Source of the DNA: Acarospora socialis
Taxonomy: Eukaryota; Ascomycota; Lecanoromycetes; Acarosporales; Acarosporaceae
Direction of reading: 5' to 3'
Length of the DNA stretch: 64,000 nt
NCBI GenBank assembly: GCA_025617375.2
Contig: JAMYGW020000005.1
Location: forward strand, 1-64,000
In this document: in pieces, positions 33,285-44,366 of the stretch
Numbering within the stretch: the first letter of the stretch is position 1
How the letters are laid out: the number at the start of each line of letters is the position of its first letter
The notes under the pieces: model-generated
Seen by the model: the letters and a program-made list of their open reading frames with translations, nothing else
Databases searched by the model: none
Told to the model about the DNA's origin: nothing
Made by a program: the position numbers and the translations under genes

Positions 33285-34933
33285 ATGGGAACCACCTTAC
33301 TTTTAGTTCTGTGCACCGTACTGATTCTCTTCGTAAGCCGCAAGCTTTCGACCTATGTGAAATTGTGGCAAGCATCGCACAGAAATGGCTGCGTGCCATG
33401 CCCAAGGTATCCGACCAAAGATCTTTTCTTAGCACTCGTTCTTTTCGGCCAATTCGAAGTTGTCAAGCGCGACAATACAGCAACAACGAAGCAAACGCGC
33501 TTCTCAACTCATGGTAAGACATTTAAAACGAATGCCCGTGGCACCAGATGCATGTGAGATCATGGATCTGAAGAATATACTAGCCGTGCTCGCACATCCA
33601 TTCATAACTCCGGCCTCGAGCCCATGAGGCTGCACATCGGCGAGTCCGCTATTAGCAAGGGAGTTTCTTCACCAGATCGTCCTTGCTGGCAGATTTCGCG
33701 CGAAATATTAACTGATGTTCGTAAGAGCACAGATATCCGAGTTTCCCGCACTTGATGGTTACCTGAACCGTGTGATGGCTCGAATTCCCCCGCGACGGTT
33801 TCACCGTTGACCTCCAGGCTTAGTCGAAGCTTATGGTTAGCTTGTCCCCTTTTTTCATGGTGTTGGTTAACTGTTGATATATGAACGAATGTGACTCTGC
33901 TATAATTCTCGATAAGTCCACCAACTTGATCTTTGAGGAATCCACGGAGACACTATTGGCGGCCACCTCCGATGCCCTCCAATGCCCACAACAATAAACT
34001 ATTACGAATATTTGATGCTGCCCACGTGGGCTTGGCATGCGTATCCTTCTCGGAAGGGTGAGAATTCTTGTCCTTTGGGATAGAACTTATGATCGTATGG
34101 CTCGCAGAGTTCACGCCGTCACTGACCAATGTATCGATAAGGCAGTGGTTAGGCAAAAGGAACAATACCCTGTTGATAAGGGGGCAAGCGATGCGCCGAG
34201 GCGTTCTATCATACTGGATCAGCTGGTCTTACGCCTGCAAGATGGGGCCGAAGTTCGAAATTAACCCATCAACATCGTTCTTTCCGGACGAGACGCAATT
34301 GCCCTAGGATTAAGTGGGGTGTGCTTTCTGCTAGCACGTCACCCTCAAGTATGGAGAGAGCTCAGAGCTGAAGTTCTCTCAATCCACGGTCCACTGACTT
34401 ACAACGTGCTCAAATCCCTCAAGTACATGAGATCTGTGCTTAACGAAAGTTTGTCTCAAGCGCCTCTCTTCTTCCCGGTCATCTCTGCTAAATCTCAAAT
34501 AGGTTTTCGTCTCATCATGCCTGTCAACCGAAATGTTCGCCTTTGCTTGCACAATTGTGTGCTCCCTAGCAGCGGCGGGTCAGACCGCACAGCGCCGATC
34601 CTTGTAACACGAGGCACTCAAGTCACTGTTAACTTTGGGGCCATGCATCGGGATAGAGATCTCTGGGGCGAAGATGCAGACCAATTTCGCCCTGAACGCT
34701 GGGAGACACTCAAGCAGGGCTGGCACTTTATACCCTTCTTGGGCGGACCAAGAATTTGCCCCGGCCAGCAGATTGCTCTTACCGAGTCAGCTTATGTGCT
34801 TGTGAGGCTGATGCAAAAGTTTGAGAACATGGAGAACAGGGATCCTGAGATGGCGTTCATTGAGCAGAGTAGACTGACAGTGGAGAGCAGGAACGGCGTC
34901 AAAGTGGCTCTTACTCCGGCTGAAAATGACTAG
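33285..34933 (+). pseudogene. Cytochrome P450 pseudogene, CYP52-like
   Basis: The start (MGTTLLLVLCTVLIL) is a membrane anchor followed by NGCVPCPRYPTKDLFLAL, typical of CYP52-type alkane or fatty-acid omega-hydroxylases. The tail 34,319-34,933 holds ARHPQVWRELRAEV, the ExxR helix region, DQFRPERWE and the heme loop FLGGPRICPGQ with its cysteine. Between them, family text can be found only by changing frame: ILAVLAHPF, then CWQISREIL, then DGFTVDLQ, then SGRDAIALGLSG. Stops occur after RCM at 33,557, in SSP-stop near 33,625 and elsewhere. At least four frame changes and stops make it non-functional. Unlike the relics on the telomere side, its decay involves indels, not CG loss. Confidence 0.85.
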
Positions 34934-36640
34934 ATGCTCTATGTTTTGCCTGAGTTTGACTGACAGGTTGCCATTGGACGAATCAGTACCTCATATTTGT
35001 ACCTTTTAGTGCAATACCTAGGTAAAGATGATACCGTTCCACACGCGCACTTTTCTTATAACATATTGATGTTGTACTGCTTCGTTTGTTTTCGGGATTG
35101 ATGTATAGCCTTGAGAGTCATACTGGCGCACAGAGAGTCCAATCAGTTGCCGAGTTAATAGCAGGGCTGATGGTACATAGGCTTTTGGATCTATAATATA
35201 TACGGAGTGAGGTGTTGATTGTTGTTGTTGTTGTTGGATTACCGTTGCCCTGCTGGTATTGCTGACTAAGTAGAATAATCGGGCGCAAATGGGGGTTATG
35301 AACCCTATCGACATACAGTTCTGGCAAAGGCAAGCACTTGAACAGTGCCCGGTGACTGTAGAACACTATCCTTAATTCATTTCAAGGCGGACTACAAAAT
35401 TCTGAAGATTCAGTGAATCATTCCACATCCAAACCTAGGAACTCGCATGTGAAAGAGAAGTATGTCTCCAGGCTGGCCCTTGTAAGCTGCGATTGACTAG
35501 GTACTAGCTATTCTCAAAGAGCTCAATGATAGCGGTGACCAGTACTCTGGCTCTGCAAGAAAAACGACAAAGATGATTTCTTCAATCACTTGTAATGAGA
35601 TATCAAGAATCCGGCTTCAACTCCACCAGACCCTCTTCAAGTTTGATCCTGTTATGACTATGGAAGAATCAGTGGAATTTGTGGATCTTAATGTCCTTTA
35701 GAGCATGAGTGTGACATACCTTTGAATGCACTTTGGCTGATACATTGCGTATTCTGTGGGTCTGGAGCTGTTGGTTTTGCAAGAGATTCGGTATCTTGCA
35801 CTAGAGTTGCCTCGACGAGTGAACCTGGGTGATAGTTGGGACGGATTGGGCACGCAATGTGATACGATCGATGTTAGGAGTTAAACCTGGCTAATCAATG
35901 GATTCTGTGGCTCCTTTCGATGTATCTGCCAGTCTACTAGACTATGCGGCAAGAAGGCATTTCTTAACCATGAAGTCAATAGCATGGCCACAAGATTCGA
36001 GGCAGCGCTGCTGAAGTCACTCCACAACCGCCACCTGCGACCACTGCAAGCTCACTCGATGACATCTTCTCTTAGCCGCCAGTGGTGAGCAACTTTCCAG
36101 AGCTTTTCTTACCCTTTTGTAGTTACAAGACACTTCTAGAATCAGTAAGATAACTCTAACACTCTGAATGCTATAGGTTTCTTCACAGTGATGAAGTATT
36201 CCAATCTGCCGATCCGAGTCATTTCTCCCAAGAAATGCTGCACGCTTTCTCGCTGGTCAATCTCCGGAGCATCCTCCAGTAGCATCCCTCGCCTTACTCC
36301 CTAATGTCGACTCTGTACACCTACCTAAAGTATATCAAAACTAATAAGTATTGGTGTTAAAATAAGTAACCCACGATAGCTGTGGCTAAAGTGTGGTGCC
36401 CACTTTTGACAGGTGTTGAGCCCGGGTTAGTGCAGTGATATCTTGCGTGAAACCTATGAAAAACCACTAAACAAGCAAGCAGCTAAACTTGAATCTCAAC
36501 ACAATATTTACATTGTAAACAGAGAAGATGATGTGAATATTCACAACGTCTACGGACGAATGCGTCAAGTATGACGAATCGAGAGCTGCGAAAAATCGGG
36601 GGGAACAAAGAAAGGTACAGGTACGAAACTTTCTTCTGCT
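34934..36640. other. Gene-free interval
   Basis: I find no credible gene. Short frames on both strands lack family features. A (TTG)n microsatellite of about six units lies at 35,216-35,235. The rest is ordinary-composition DNA that may be old, decayed coding sequence beyond recognition. Confidence 0.55.
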
Positions 36641-36646
36641 TAACCA

Positions 36647-36711
36647 CCAAGGTGCGCACACCCCTCCGAAAGTTCAGCTGTGCCGAGAAACGCCCTCGAT
36701 GCGCACCTTGG
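36647..36711. promoter_or_regulatory. Inverted repeat with two CAAGGT cores upstream of the zinc transporter
   Basis: Two perfect 12-base arms, CCAAGGTGCGCA at 36,647-36,658 and its complement at 36,700-36,711, are separated by 41 bases. Each carries CAAGGT, which I recall as the core bound by the Aspergillus zinc regulator ZafA and which is one half of the yeast Zap1 element ACCTTnAAGGT. The pair lies 310-374 bases upstream of the ZIP transporter start. A regulatory role is inference. Confidence 0.5.
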
Positions 36712-37020
36712 GGGTGGATTGTCCTCGTTATCATGCTGACACGAGAGGCACGCCTACTATGTGCAACCTCAGATTCCGTCCTTTATATCCTCACTCGTGG
36801 ACTCGATTGCCAATGGCTGCCCGCATTGAAATATCACCCTCATTCATTGACGTTTGACGTTCCCCCAGACCTGGGCACCGGAAGTCTTCTGGCCCCTCCG
36901 CAATTGACGCTCTCTGGCGAAGTTCTCTCCGCAGATACCGATTGAGTGCTCTGCAATCATCCGACTGCTTCTACTGCCGACGATCACCACCGGGCTGCGC
37001 TGCACCAGTCATTGTGCATC

Positions 37021-38272
37021 ATGGCAGGCATCGGGGATTTGATCAATCTTGCAGTGCGTCAGGTACCCGCTGCCGCGAGCAGCGCGGCCGCTACAACAAG
37101 TGATACACCAGAGTGTGGTACAAGCAATGACTACGATGGAAGGATGGCGATTCGAATCTCGGCAATCTTCGTGATATTGGTTGGCTCTCTATCTGGTACG
37201 AACCCGTCTGCAACGCACGAGTGCTTCCGCTGACTACCTTACAGGTGCTGCGTTCCCTGTCTACGCATATCGTCATAAAGGTGTTGGGATTCCGTCGTGG
37301 GCGTTCTTCATAGCAAAGTACTTCGGCTCCGGTGTCATCGTTGCTACCGCGTTCATACACGTAAGTTGCGAATCCCACACTCGACCTCTGATCCGGGCTG
37401 CAGCACCGAGGCCGTGGAGCGCCAAGGTATAGAGAAAACCATACGCTGACAAGATCCAGCTCCTTGCTCCGGCAAACGACGCCCTCTCCAACCCTTGCCT
37501 GACGGGTCCCATAACAGAGTACAGCTGGGTCGAGGGCATAGCGTTGATGACAGTTTTCATCCTCTTCTTCACGGAGCTTATGGCCATGCGATACGCCACC
37601 TTTGGGCCCGGTCCCGATAGCCATTACCGCGACCATGAGCACGGCGCCATAATATCAGTCTCGCGACGCAAGGGCTCTCTATCCGCAAGCGGGCATACGC
37701 CAGGCGACGATCACTTGGGGCATTCACGTGAGCATGACGACCCTGATGGGGAGGTCTCCCGCGGCCATCCGGTGGAGGATTATGCGGCACAGATGACCGC
37801 CATCTTTATCCTCGAGTTCGGTGTCGTATTTCATTCGATCTTTGTCGGCTTAACCCTGGCCGTTGCTGGCGCTGAATTCAACACTTTATACGTCGTGTTA
37901 GTCTTCCATCAGACCTTCGAGGGTTTAGGTTTAGGCTCCAGGCTGGCAGTGACACCGTGGCCCAAGTCGAAGAGATGGACTCCGTATCTCATGGCATTGG
38001 CTTACGGTCTTTCAACCCCGATCTCCCTGGCGGTCGGGTTAGGAGTCAAAGAGACTTATTCACCCGAATCGCAGACGGCGCTCATCGTCAACGGGGTGTT
38101 CGATTCGATCAGCGCCGGGATTCTGATCTACACGGGGTTGGTCGAGTTGATGGCCCACGAGTTCATGTTCAGCGAAGTCATGCGAAGAGCTCCGATCAAG
38201 GTGGTCCTGAGCGCTTTCGCGATGATGTGTTTGGGCGCGGGTCTCATGGCTTTGCTGGGAAAGTGGGCCTGA
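37021..38272 (+). CDS. ZIP-family plasma-membrane zinc transporter
   Basis: Three exons (37,021-37,195, 37,245-37,360, 37,460-38,272) encode 367 residues. The start is chosen because MAGIGDLINLAV is followed directly by the first membrane segment (MAIRISAIFVILVGSLSGAAFPVY). ZIP hallmarks are GSGVIVATAFIHLL in helix 2, the His-rich loop between helices 3 and 4 (HEHG, HTPGDDHLGHSREHDD, GHPVED), FHSIFVGLTLAV in helix 4 and HQTFEGLGLGSRL in helix 5, whose His and Glu line the metal site. A C-terminal helix ends in GLMALLGKWA. Homologues Zrt1/Zrt2 and ZrfA/B import zinc into the cytosol and are induced in zinc limitation. All key residues are present, so it should be functional. Confidence 0.95.
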
Positions 38273-39516
38273 GCTTGCGTAGATAATGCTTGTCAGCGCT
38301 GGAAGTGACGGTTATAGTCCTCCTGCGAGCATAAATGTTGTTTCATTCTAGCAAAGTACGAATGTATGATGACTTTATACCATAGTAGATATTCCCTGCA
38401 CGAAGATTGTTGTCAGAGTACTCGTACCTATGGATGTGAGCTCTAAAACCATGTCTTACGAAGTATTTCTTCCATACTTGGAATGCGTACGACGTGGGTA
38501 ATATAGGCATCGTGGTTACTCGACGGTCACTTTCATACATTGATCCAGCAGCTTGAATACAACTCCTTGAAATAGGCAGGGCACCAAGATCACATGTCAC
38601 AGGACTGGGTAGGTCGCGCAATCACGCAGTGCTTAGGGCTAATCTCATCTTACCTACTCGAGTCTTGTATGACGGGTGGACGAGAATAAATCTGATTTGA
38701 GGAGTACTAAGCGGGCCGCTCCAGCCAATCCTCGTGCCAGACTGCTGCATGAAGGCTGCGAGGCTAGACCTGGAACGCGCTGCATGACCTCGTGAGAGGT
38801 TGCACGAGGTAAGATTACGGTTTGGACCTACGTTGAAAGAGGGGAGCTCCCTCCAAAACTAAGAGGGAAGTGCAGCTTTTGATTCGTTGGATTGCGATCG
38901 AGGGTGTTGCGATGGCACTTTTGCTTAGACCAGACCCTCGATCGAGCTGCAAGCTTCGAGCCTGGAAGTACGAGTACAAACATCTACAGCTCTCCGGCTG
39001 CCGGTCGAGGTCATCACGAAAATGAAAAATAGAGTCATGTTCTACCAAAAGCAGGCGTTATGATGGAGCGCCTACGTGTAACGTTACTGAGCAGTTTACT
39101 TGTCCATGTCGAGAATGTAATACAATCCGAATTCTGTACGATCCCAAGTCTACGCTCGTCGTCGTAGTCGTAGTAACGGTTATGCGAGATCTGGTGGAAG
39201 TACTTTGACGGCCAAAGAGGGAAGTAAAGATACATCTGCCCTTTGTTGAAATCAAGGCAGGCGGTACGCGGTTGGATGACGACTGCAATTGCTTTGGAAG
39301 GTTGTACTGTAAAGTACTGGTACGGTACGACAGCGTTGGACCCCGCAAAGTAACGAATTGCAGCTAACAGAGCTCCGCCTCTACCCATTCACTTCTGCCT
39401 ATTCTCACATCAATCTCTTCCACCACCTCATCCGCATCCACATTGACTTCCACATCCACATCCACACCCATCTTTCTTACATATCAACCTGTGTCTCGCC
39501 CAAGTGGACTTGTAAC
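38273..39516. other. Intergenic region with two hairpin-type inverted repeats
   Basis: No gene seen. Two perfect inverted repeats stand out: ACCTCGTG with 8-base loop at 38,787-38,810, and 11-base arms CGATCGAGGGT at 38,895-38,905 with its complement at 38,934-38,944. The stretch 39,415-39,475, just before the opsin start, is pyrimidine-rich with short CATCCA repeats and is probably its 5' leader. Confidence 0.5.
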
Positions 39517-40671
39517 ATGATCGATCCCGTTGAAGCTCTCTTGAAGAAGACAAGCAGTTTACTCGTCCCACTTCCATCCTTAACTGCTACCGGCTCGGTA
39601 GCTCCACTCCCGACCGTCATGCCTACCAGCGCCCCCATCATCCAAAAGGCTGGCGATGTTGGCCACCGGACTCTATGGTAAATGCTCACCAGCATTGATC
39701 ATCGTGATGCCTTCTTTATCTGCTAACCGATCTCAAGGGTTATCTTCGTGGCCATGCTCGTCTCTTCGCTCGCCTTTTATGCCATGGCTTTCCGTGTCCC
39801 GGTGGTAATTACACCCTCTCACGCTGTCTTGGACGGCTCGGTGCTGACTCGAATGTAGCAAAAACGCCTCTTTCATATCCTAACGGCTTTGATCACCACG
39901 TTCGCGACCATCTCTTACTTCGCCATGGCAACCGGTGATGGCGTCAGCATGGTCAAAATCATCGTCAAGGAGTCCCACAAGCATGTACCAGACACCTACC
40001 AGACTATCTATCGTGCCGTCTACTGGGCTAGATACGTCGACTGGAGTCTCACCACGCCGCTTTTGCTCTTGGATCTTTCCTTCCTCGCCGGCTTGAGTGG
40101 TGCCAACATCCTGGTTGCGGTCGTGGCCGATGTCATCATGATCCTGACCGGTCTCTTTGCGGCTTTTGGATCGGACGAACGTGTTAAATGGGCATATTAC
40201 GCTATGGCTTGCGTTGCCTACCTGGTCATCATCTATCAGCTCGCCGTTCACGGACGTGCCATGGCCATGGCCAAAGACTCGAAGACCGGCAACTTCTTCC
40301 AAGCCATTGCCGCATACACCCTCGTCCTCTGGACTATATACCCCATGTAAGACAGATTACACGCCGTCCGCTTTACTTGGCTGACTCCATTATCTAGCAT
40401 TTGGGGCATCGCGGATGGCTCCCGAAACATGAGTGTCGACGCCGAGATTGTGTGTTATGCCGTCCTCGACGCTCTTGCCAAGCCAGTCTTCGGTCTCTGG
40501 CTTCTCTTCACCCATGACAGCCAGCCATCCACGTAAGCTGTTCCTTCTCGGTCGCTTGGACGAGTAGCGCTAATAATTTCTTGCAGACAAGTTTCGCTTG
40601 AGGGCTTCTGGTCTCACGGACTTGGAAAGGAAGGCACCATCCGTGTCGGTGATGACGACGATGGTGCGTAA
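39517..40671 (+). CDS. Microbial-type rhodopsin, CarO-like proton pump
   Basis: Five exons (39,517-39,677, 39,738-39,804, 39,859-40,346, 40,398-40,532, 40,587-40,671) give 311 residues with seven helices. Helix C reads ARYVDWSLTTPLLLLDL: Asp137 and Asp148 correspond to the proton acceptor D85 and donor D96 of bacteriorhodopsin. Helix G reads YAVLDALAKPVFG, with Asp263 (D212) and the retinal-binding Lys267 (K216). Glu255 aligns with E204 of the release group. The full set marks a light-driven proton pump rather than the Lys-less Hsp30/Yro2 auxiliary type. In Fusarium, carO is linked to carotenoid genes that supply retinal; none are visible here. Confidence 0.94.
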
Positions 40672-41957
40672 AGCGCTAAAGGGACCCGAGTCGAACAGCG
40701 TATCAGCTGGTGCTATAAGATGGCGACAACGGTGGCTGGAGACTGTGAAATGAGAGTAAGGAGAGTAAGGAAGGGAGACGATGGGCCCACAGAATGTTCT
40801 ACAGCAACTTGTGCTTCTCGGACTAGTTTCTATGCCGGAGCTGCCCCACTACTGTACCTAATTGCATAAGTATCGGAAGTTTGTCATTACCGTCCAGCTT
40901 CGGGTTACTATTGGAGGATGATTAACAGAGGTCGAAAGTGTTCCAGTATCTCCGAATTGCTTGCTTCAAATACTCTGACGTGTGTTCGGAATAAGGGGCC
41001 TCGTCATGAGGCTTGAAAGTCATGTAGGCTTACTCTGTCGTAGAACCCCATCTTTGTCACTACACCACCCGAGAGAAAAGCCATGGTGTTTGTGACGCTG
41101 TCTCAGATCGGCTGAAGGATGAATACGAGAGAAAGCTCCCGTCGCCGGCTTGATTACTCTACCCAGTGCCCGAATCACGTATGATTGGTTCCGTTCCTGC
41201 AGCGAAGCTCCGAGTACGATAACCTCAGCCTTGCTCTCAACCACGACCTACTCCGTCCGTCGCTGGTGATTCGGCGTTCAACTCGCTTTGCTTCTAACCT
41301 GAGTTATATAGCCTGCCGTGATGATGCATGACGTACTCTCATACATAGTACGATTCGCTCTGCTCTCGAGTTGGATATGTAAGACAGCTGAGCTCCGCAA
41401 TTACTTAAGTGGCTGCCTTCCTTTGCCCTTTTCGTTTCGGTCATGGCGAGGCCAAATGGGCATTTCTAGCAGCCTCCGAGATGACATGTACGTATGGCTC
41501 CTAGGTAAGCTTACATACGCCGCTCGTCGACCTCAAGTGGCTGTGCGAATCCTTCAATGACCTCGCTCGGAAACATTCGTCTAGGTGCTCGTGTTCTCGG
41601 GAAGGACGGGGCCTCATGATATACTGTGCCTTGCTTATCCGTTACGATCACAGATGAGAATGGAAGGCACCATCCAGTCGGTCAGACGGTTATGGCCGGC
41701 CGGTGGGCGACGAGCGAGACATTGCCTTCTGGCCTGGTTTTGCTGTCTGTGTAACGTGATTCTTCAGCTGAGATTACCGTCAAGGAATAAGCTTCCGGTA
41801 GGTATAAAAGGTCCGACGCGTCTGCATGTCAAAACCAAAGCTTATTTATCTCTACAATATCTAAGTTGCCCTAGATCTCAATTTCAATCCAACATACAGC
41901 GTATCAGTGTGGACGTCAGATATCTTGCCTGCTTAGTTACCTCACTTAGCACCAACC
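40672..41957. other. Gene-free interval, ends in the promoter of the next gene
   Basis: No credible gene is visible in most of this stretch. GGTATAAAAGG near 41,800 is a good TATA box about 155 bases before the small secreted protein start, and the following AT/CA-rich leader fits a transcript start. Confidence 0.55.
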
Positions 41958-42384
41958 ATGAAGGTCATCGCTCTCGTTGCCTCCCTCCTGAGTTTGGCGG
42001 CTTATGCGTCAGTGTCCCATTCCAGATCTCTAGTCCCCAAGCTCCGAAGAGAGAGAGGCATAGACTGACAAAAGCTTCAGTACCGCCCAGAGCCCCGCAT
42101 GCCCGACGACCATCACGACTCCTAATCCCCCCTTCAACATCGGCCCAACTAGCACCGCATATCTCAGCACCATGACGTCCACCACCTCGGTCGATTGCGG
42201 CGGGTGTGATGACGTGGTTGTCACCAGTCGTCGGCTCGGACATGGACCCGTATGTTGCTTTTCCTTTCTTTCTCTCTGGCTGTGCTTGGGTTCTTTTTCT
42301 AACAGGTCGATCCAGATTGCTGTTTTTACCACGACCGTGACCGTGCCGGAAACAACCACGACGGCATATGTTTGCTCTGGGTAG
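41958..42384 (+). CDS. Small secreted protein, 95 residues
   Basis: Three exons (41,958-42,007, 42,081-42,249, 42,316-42,384) join in phase to give 95 residues. The first exon encodes a signal peptide (MKVIALVASLLSLAAYA). The mature part is Thr/Ser/Pro-rich with four cysteines: SPACPTTIT, VDCGGCDDVVV and AYVCSG at the end. The TTTVTVPETTTT stretch is likely O-glycosylated. This C...CGGC...C layout resembles small secreted or cell-wall proteins of many ascomycetes, function unknown. Splice choices are by eye; the last intron has a GTATGT donor. A TATA box upstream supports expression. Confidence 0.6.
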
Positions 42385-42631
42385 TGGTGAGGCGAGTTGG
42401 TCGGGAGGTGGTAGTAGCGTGGCGGAGAGGTAATAGAAGAGATAAAGACGGTACTCATGGAGTAAGAGAGTGGTAGAAAAGGGGAGCATAGCACGGTATG
42501 GGAGTCATGGCATTGCAAGGAGCTTAGCCGATAAGTTGACGGAGTCGGAGGTCAAGAAATTGCATAGTGCTACATGGATGAAAAGTATCTAGCCAGAAAA
42601 CAAATTTATCTTTGCCCTTCGATGAAAATAT

Positions 42632-43700
42632 TCAAACGTTCTCCATGATACCAGGTTGGATTTGCTCCAGCTTCCGCGTCAGCTCATCCCAGACTCTCTT
42701 CTGGACTCTGGCCCCTTCTTCGCTGCGTACCAACGGTGAGGGCCTTTATATACTGTTAATTACCTCGTAGGCAACAGGTCTATGCAAAACTTACTTTGCC
42801 ACTCGACAGTCACTCATGTACTGTCCATGAGATTCCATTCCAACCTCCGCTGCATTGACCAGTGTTCGACTCCCATACTCTGTCGTCCTCGCAAGTACAA
42901 GCTTCATAAAGTACAAGCCCCACCCGGAATCCCTGGCGAGTTCGGAGTGACATAGACCGGGATTCAGGCAGTTGATGATCACGTCGGGTTTCGAATTGGC
43001 GGCCGTCCTGGCGGCAAGCTCGCGGACGAAGAACACTTCGAGGAGCTTAGAGACTTGGTATCTGTAAGATGGTCAGGTTATGTCAGATCTACATTCGCGT
43101 GCAGTCCTACCTATCCTTCATAATGGCAGTCTCCTTGCTGTTCAGTGTCTGGAGGATGTTCGGGCGAGACTTCTCCGGAAAGCTGGTAAAGGCATGGACC
43201 TCCGACGACACGATGACCAGATGCGGGGTGACATTGAACCTCGTCGCCGTCTCACGAAGTTTTGGCAGGATCATCAAGGCCAGCAAGAACGTGCTGACGA
43301 CGTTGACAGTGATGGTAGACTCGTTGTCTTCGGCCATCACATATTTCTTGGTCGCGATCCCGGCATTCTCGACCACCGCATCCAACCTCTTCAGGCCTTC
43401 TGCTTTCCGGACGAACTGCTTGACGGACTCGTAGCTGCTCAGGTCTAGCTGCCACACCTCGACCGCACCCTTTCTCCCGGTCGTTTCCTCGATGGACCGC
43501 TTGGCTGCCTCGCCTTTCTCCAGATTCCTCACGGCGAGTATGACCTTTTCGGCATTCTGACGCGTGAAGTGACGGGCTGCCTCGAAGCCGAGTCCGACGT
43601 TGGAGCCTGTGACGATGACTGTCTTGCCGCTGAAATCCCCTTCCGGATATGGCAGGGATACGAACAATTGCGAATAGAGGAAGTCTAGGAGGAATGCCAT
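42632..43700 (-). CDS. Short-chain dehydrogenase/reductase
   Basis: Three exons (43,700-43,111, 43,061-42,795, 42,722-42,632) encode 315 residues of the SDR superfamily. The Rossmann motif TGSNVGLG starts at residue 31, VVENAGIA is the NAG motif, IVSSEVHAF holds the catalytic Ser, and YQVSK (198-202) supplies Tyr and Lys. The whole tetrad region is intact. The fold resembles retinol dehydrogenase/WW-domain oxidoreductase-like SDRs (FEAARHF, CLNPGLCHSEL), which use NADP(H) on hydrophobic carbonyls or alcohols. The N-terminal hydrophobic stretch (AFLLDFLYSQLFVSLPY) may associate with membranes. A link to the retinal of the nearby opsin is tempting but unsupported. Confidence 0.9.
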
Positions 43701-44366
43701 GGTAATCGTGGGTGAGTTGTCGAGATTGCGAAGGTACGATGAGGTTGAGGTGGTTTTATGTGGACAGGATGCATGACGCGGTCTGGAGGACGGAGGTAAG
43801 TGATTTCGACAGCGAGCATGGAGATATCGGTATTATCGCCGACACCCTGGGACTTGTTGTTCGTAGGGGTTGAGTTCATTACGTAACGTTACCAGCTTTC
43901 CACTTGCGCGAGCTGAGACTGCGATGACCATCTTACAGAGCCTACCTTACAGAATACTGAACGGACCCAGTTACATTGTGTGTGGAAGGTGCTTTGCGTA
44001 CCGGCATTATCTTAATCCTCATGGTGATATGCCGATTGCCTTCCTTGCCCCATGACGTTCAGCGCCAGATGCCCGGATCCTTGAAGACCTGTCAGGCATA
44101 CTCTAAGACGCCACTCTACCATTGTCAGACTTCGGCGCCTGTGAGCAAGGCTGGAGAATGGCCCATGGCAAGGCTAGGTCAAGTACAGTTGGGTGGTGCA
44201 CTTGTATCTCACTTTGGGCCACGTTCAACTGGAGCCTTTTCAACAGTGTTTCGCTTTGAACTCTAAGAAGAAGGTCGAGAAAGCACGCCTTGAGGGTATT
44301 CCATCACTGAACCAATTCCATACGCCGCAGTTTGTACAATATCTAGCATGCTCACCGACGCGAAAA
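43701..44366. other. Intergenic region
   Basis: Upstream region of the dehydrogenase and downstream region of the next minus-strand gene. Only short frames without family features are present. Nothing else recognised. Confidence 0.5.

Noticed and set aside
36571-36945. 124-codon frame upstream of the zinc transporter
   Set aside because: It overlaps the promoter inverted repeat and has no family resemblance.
41965-42518. Frames of 162-174 codons on the minus strand
   Set aside because: They are antisense shadows of the small secreted protein gene and its downstream region.
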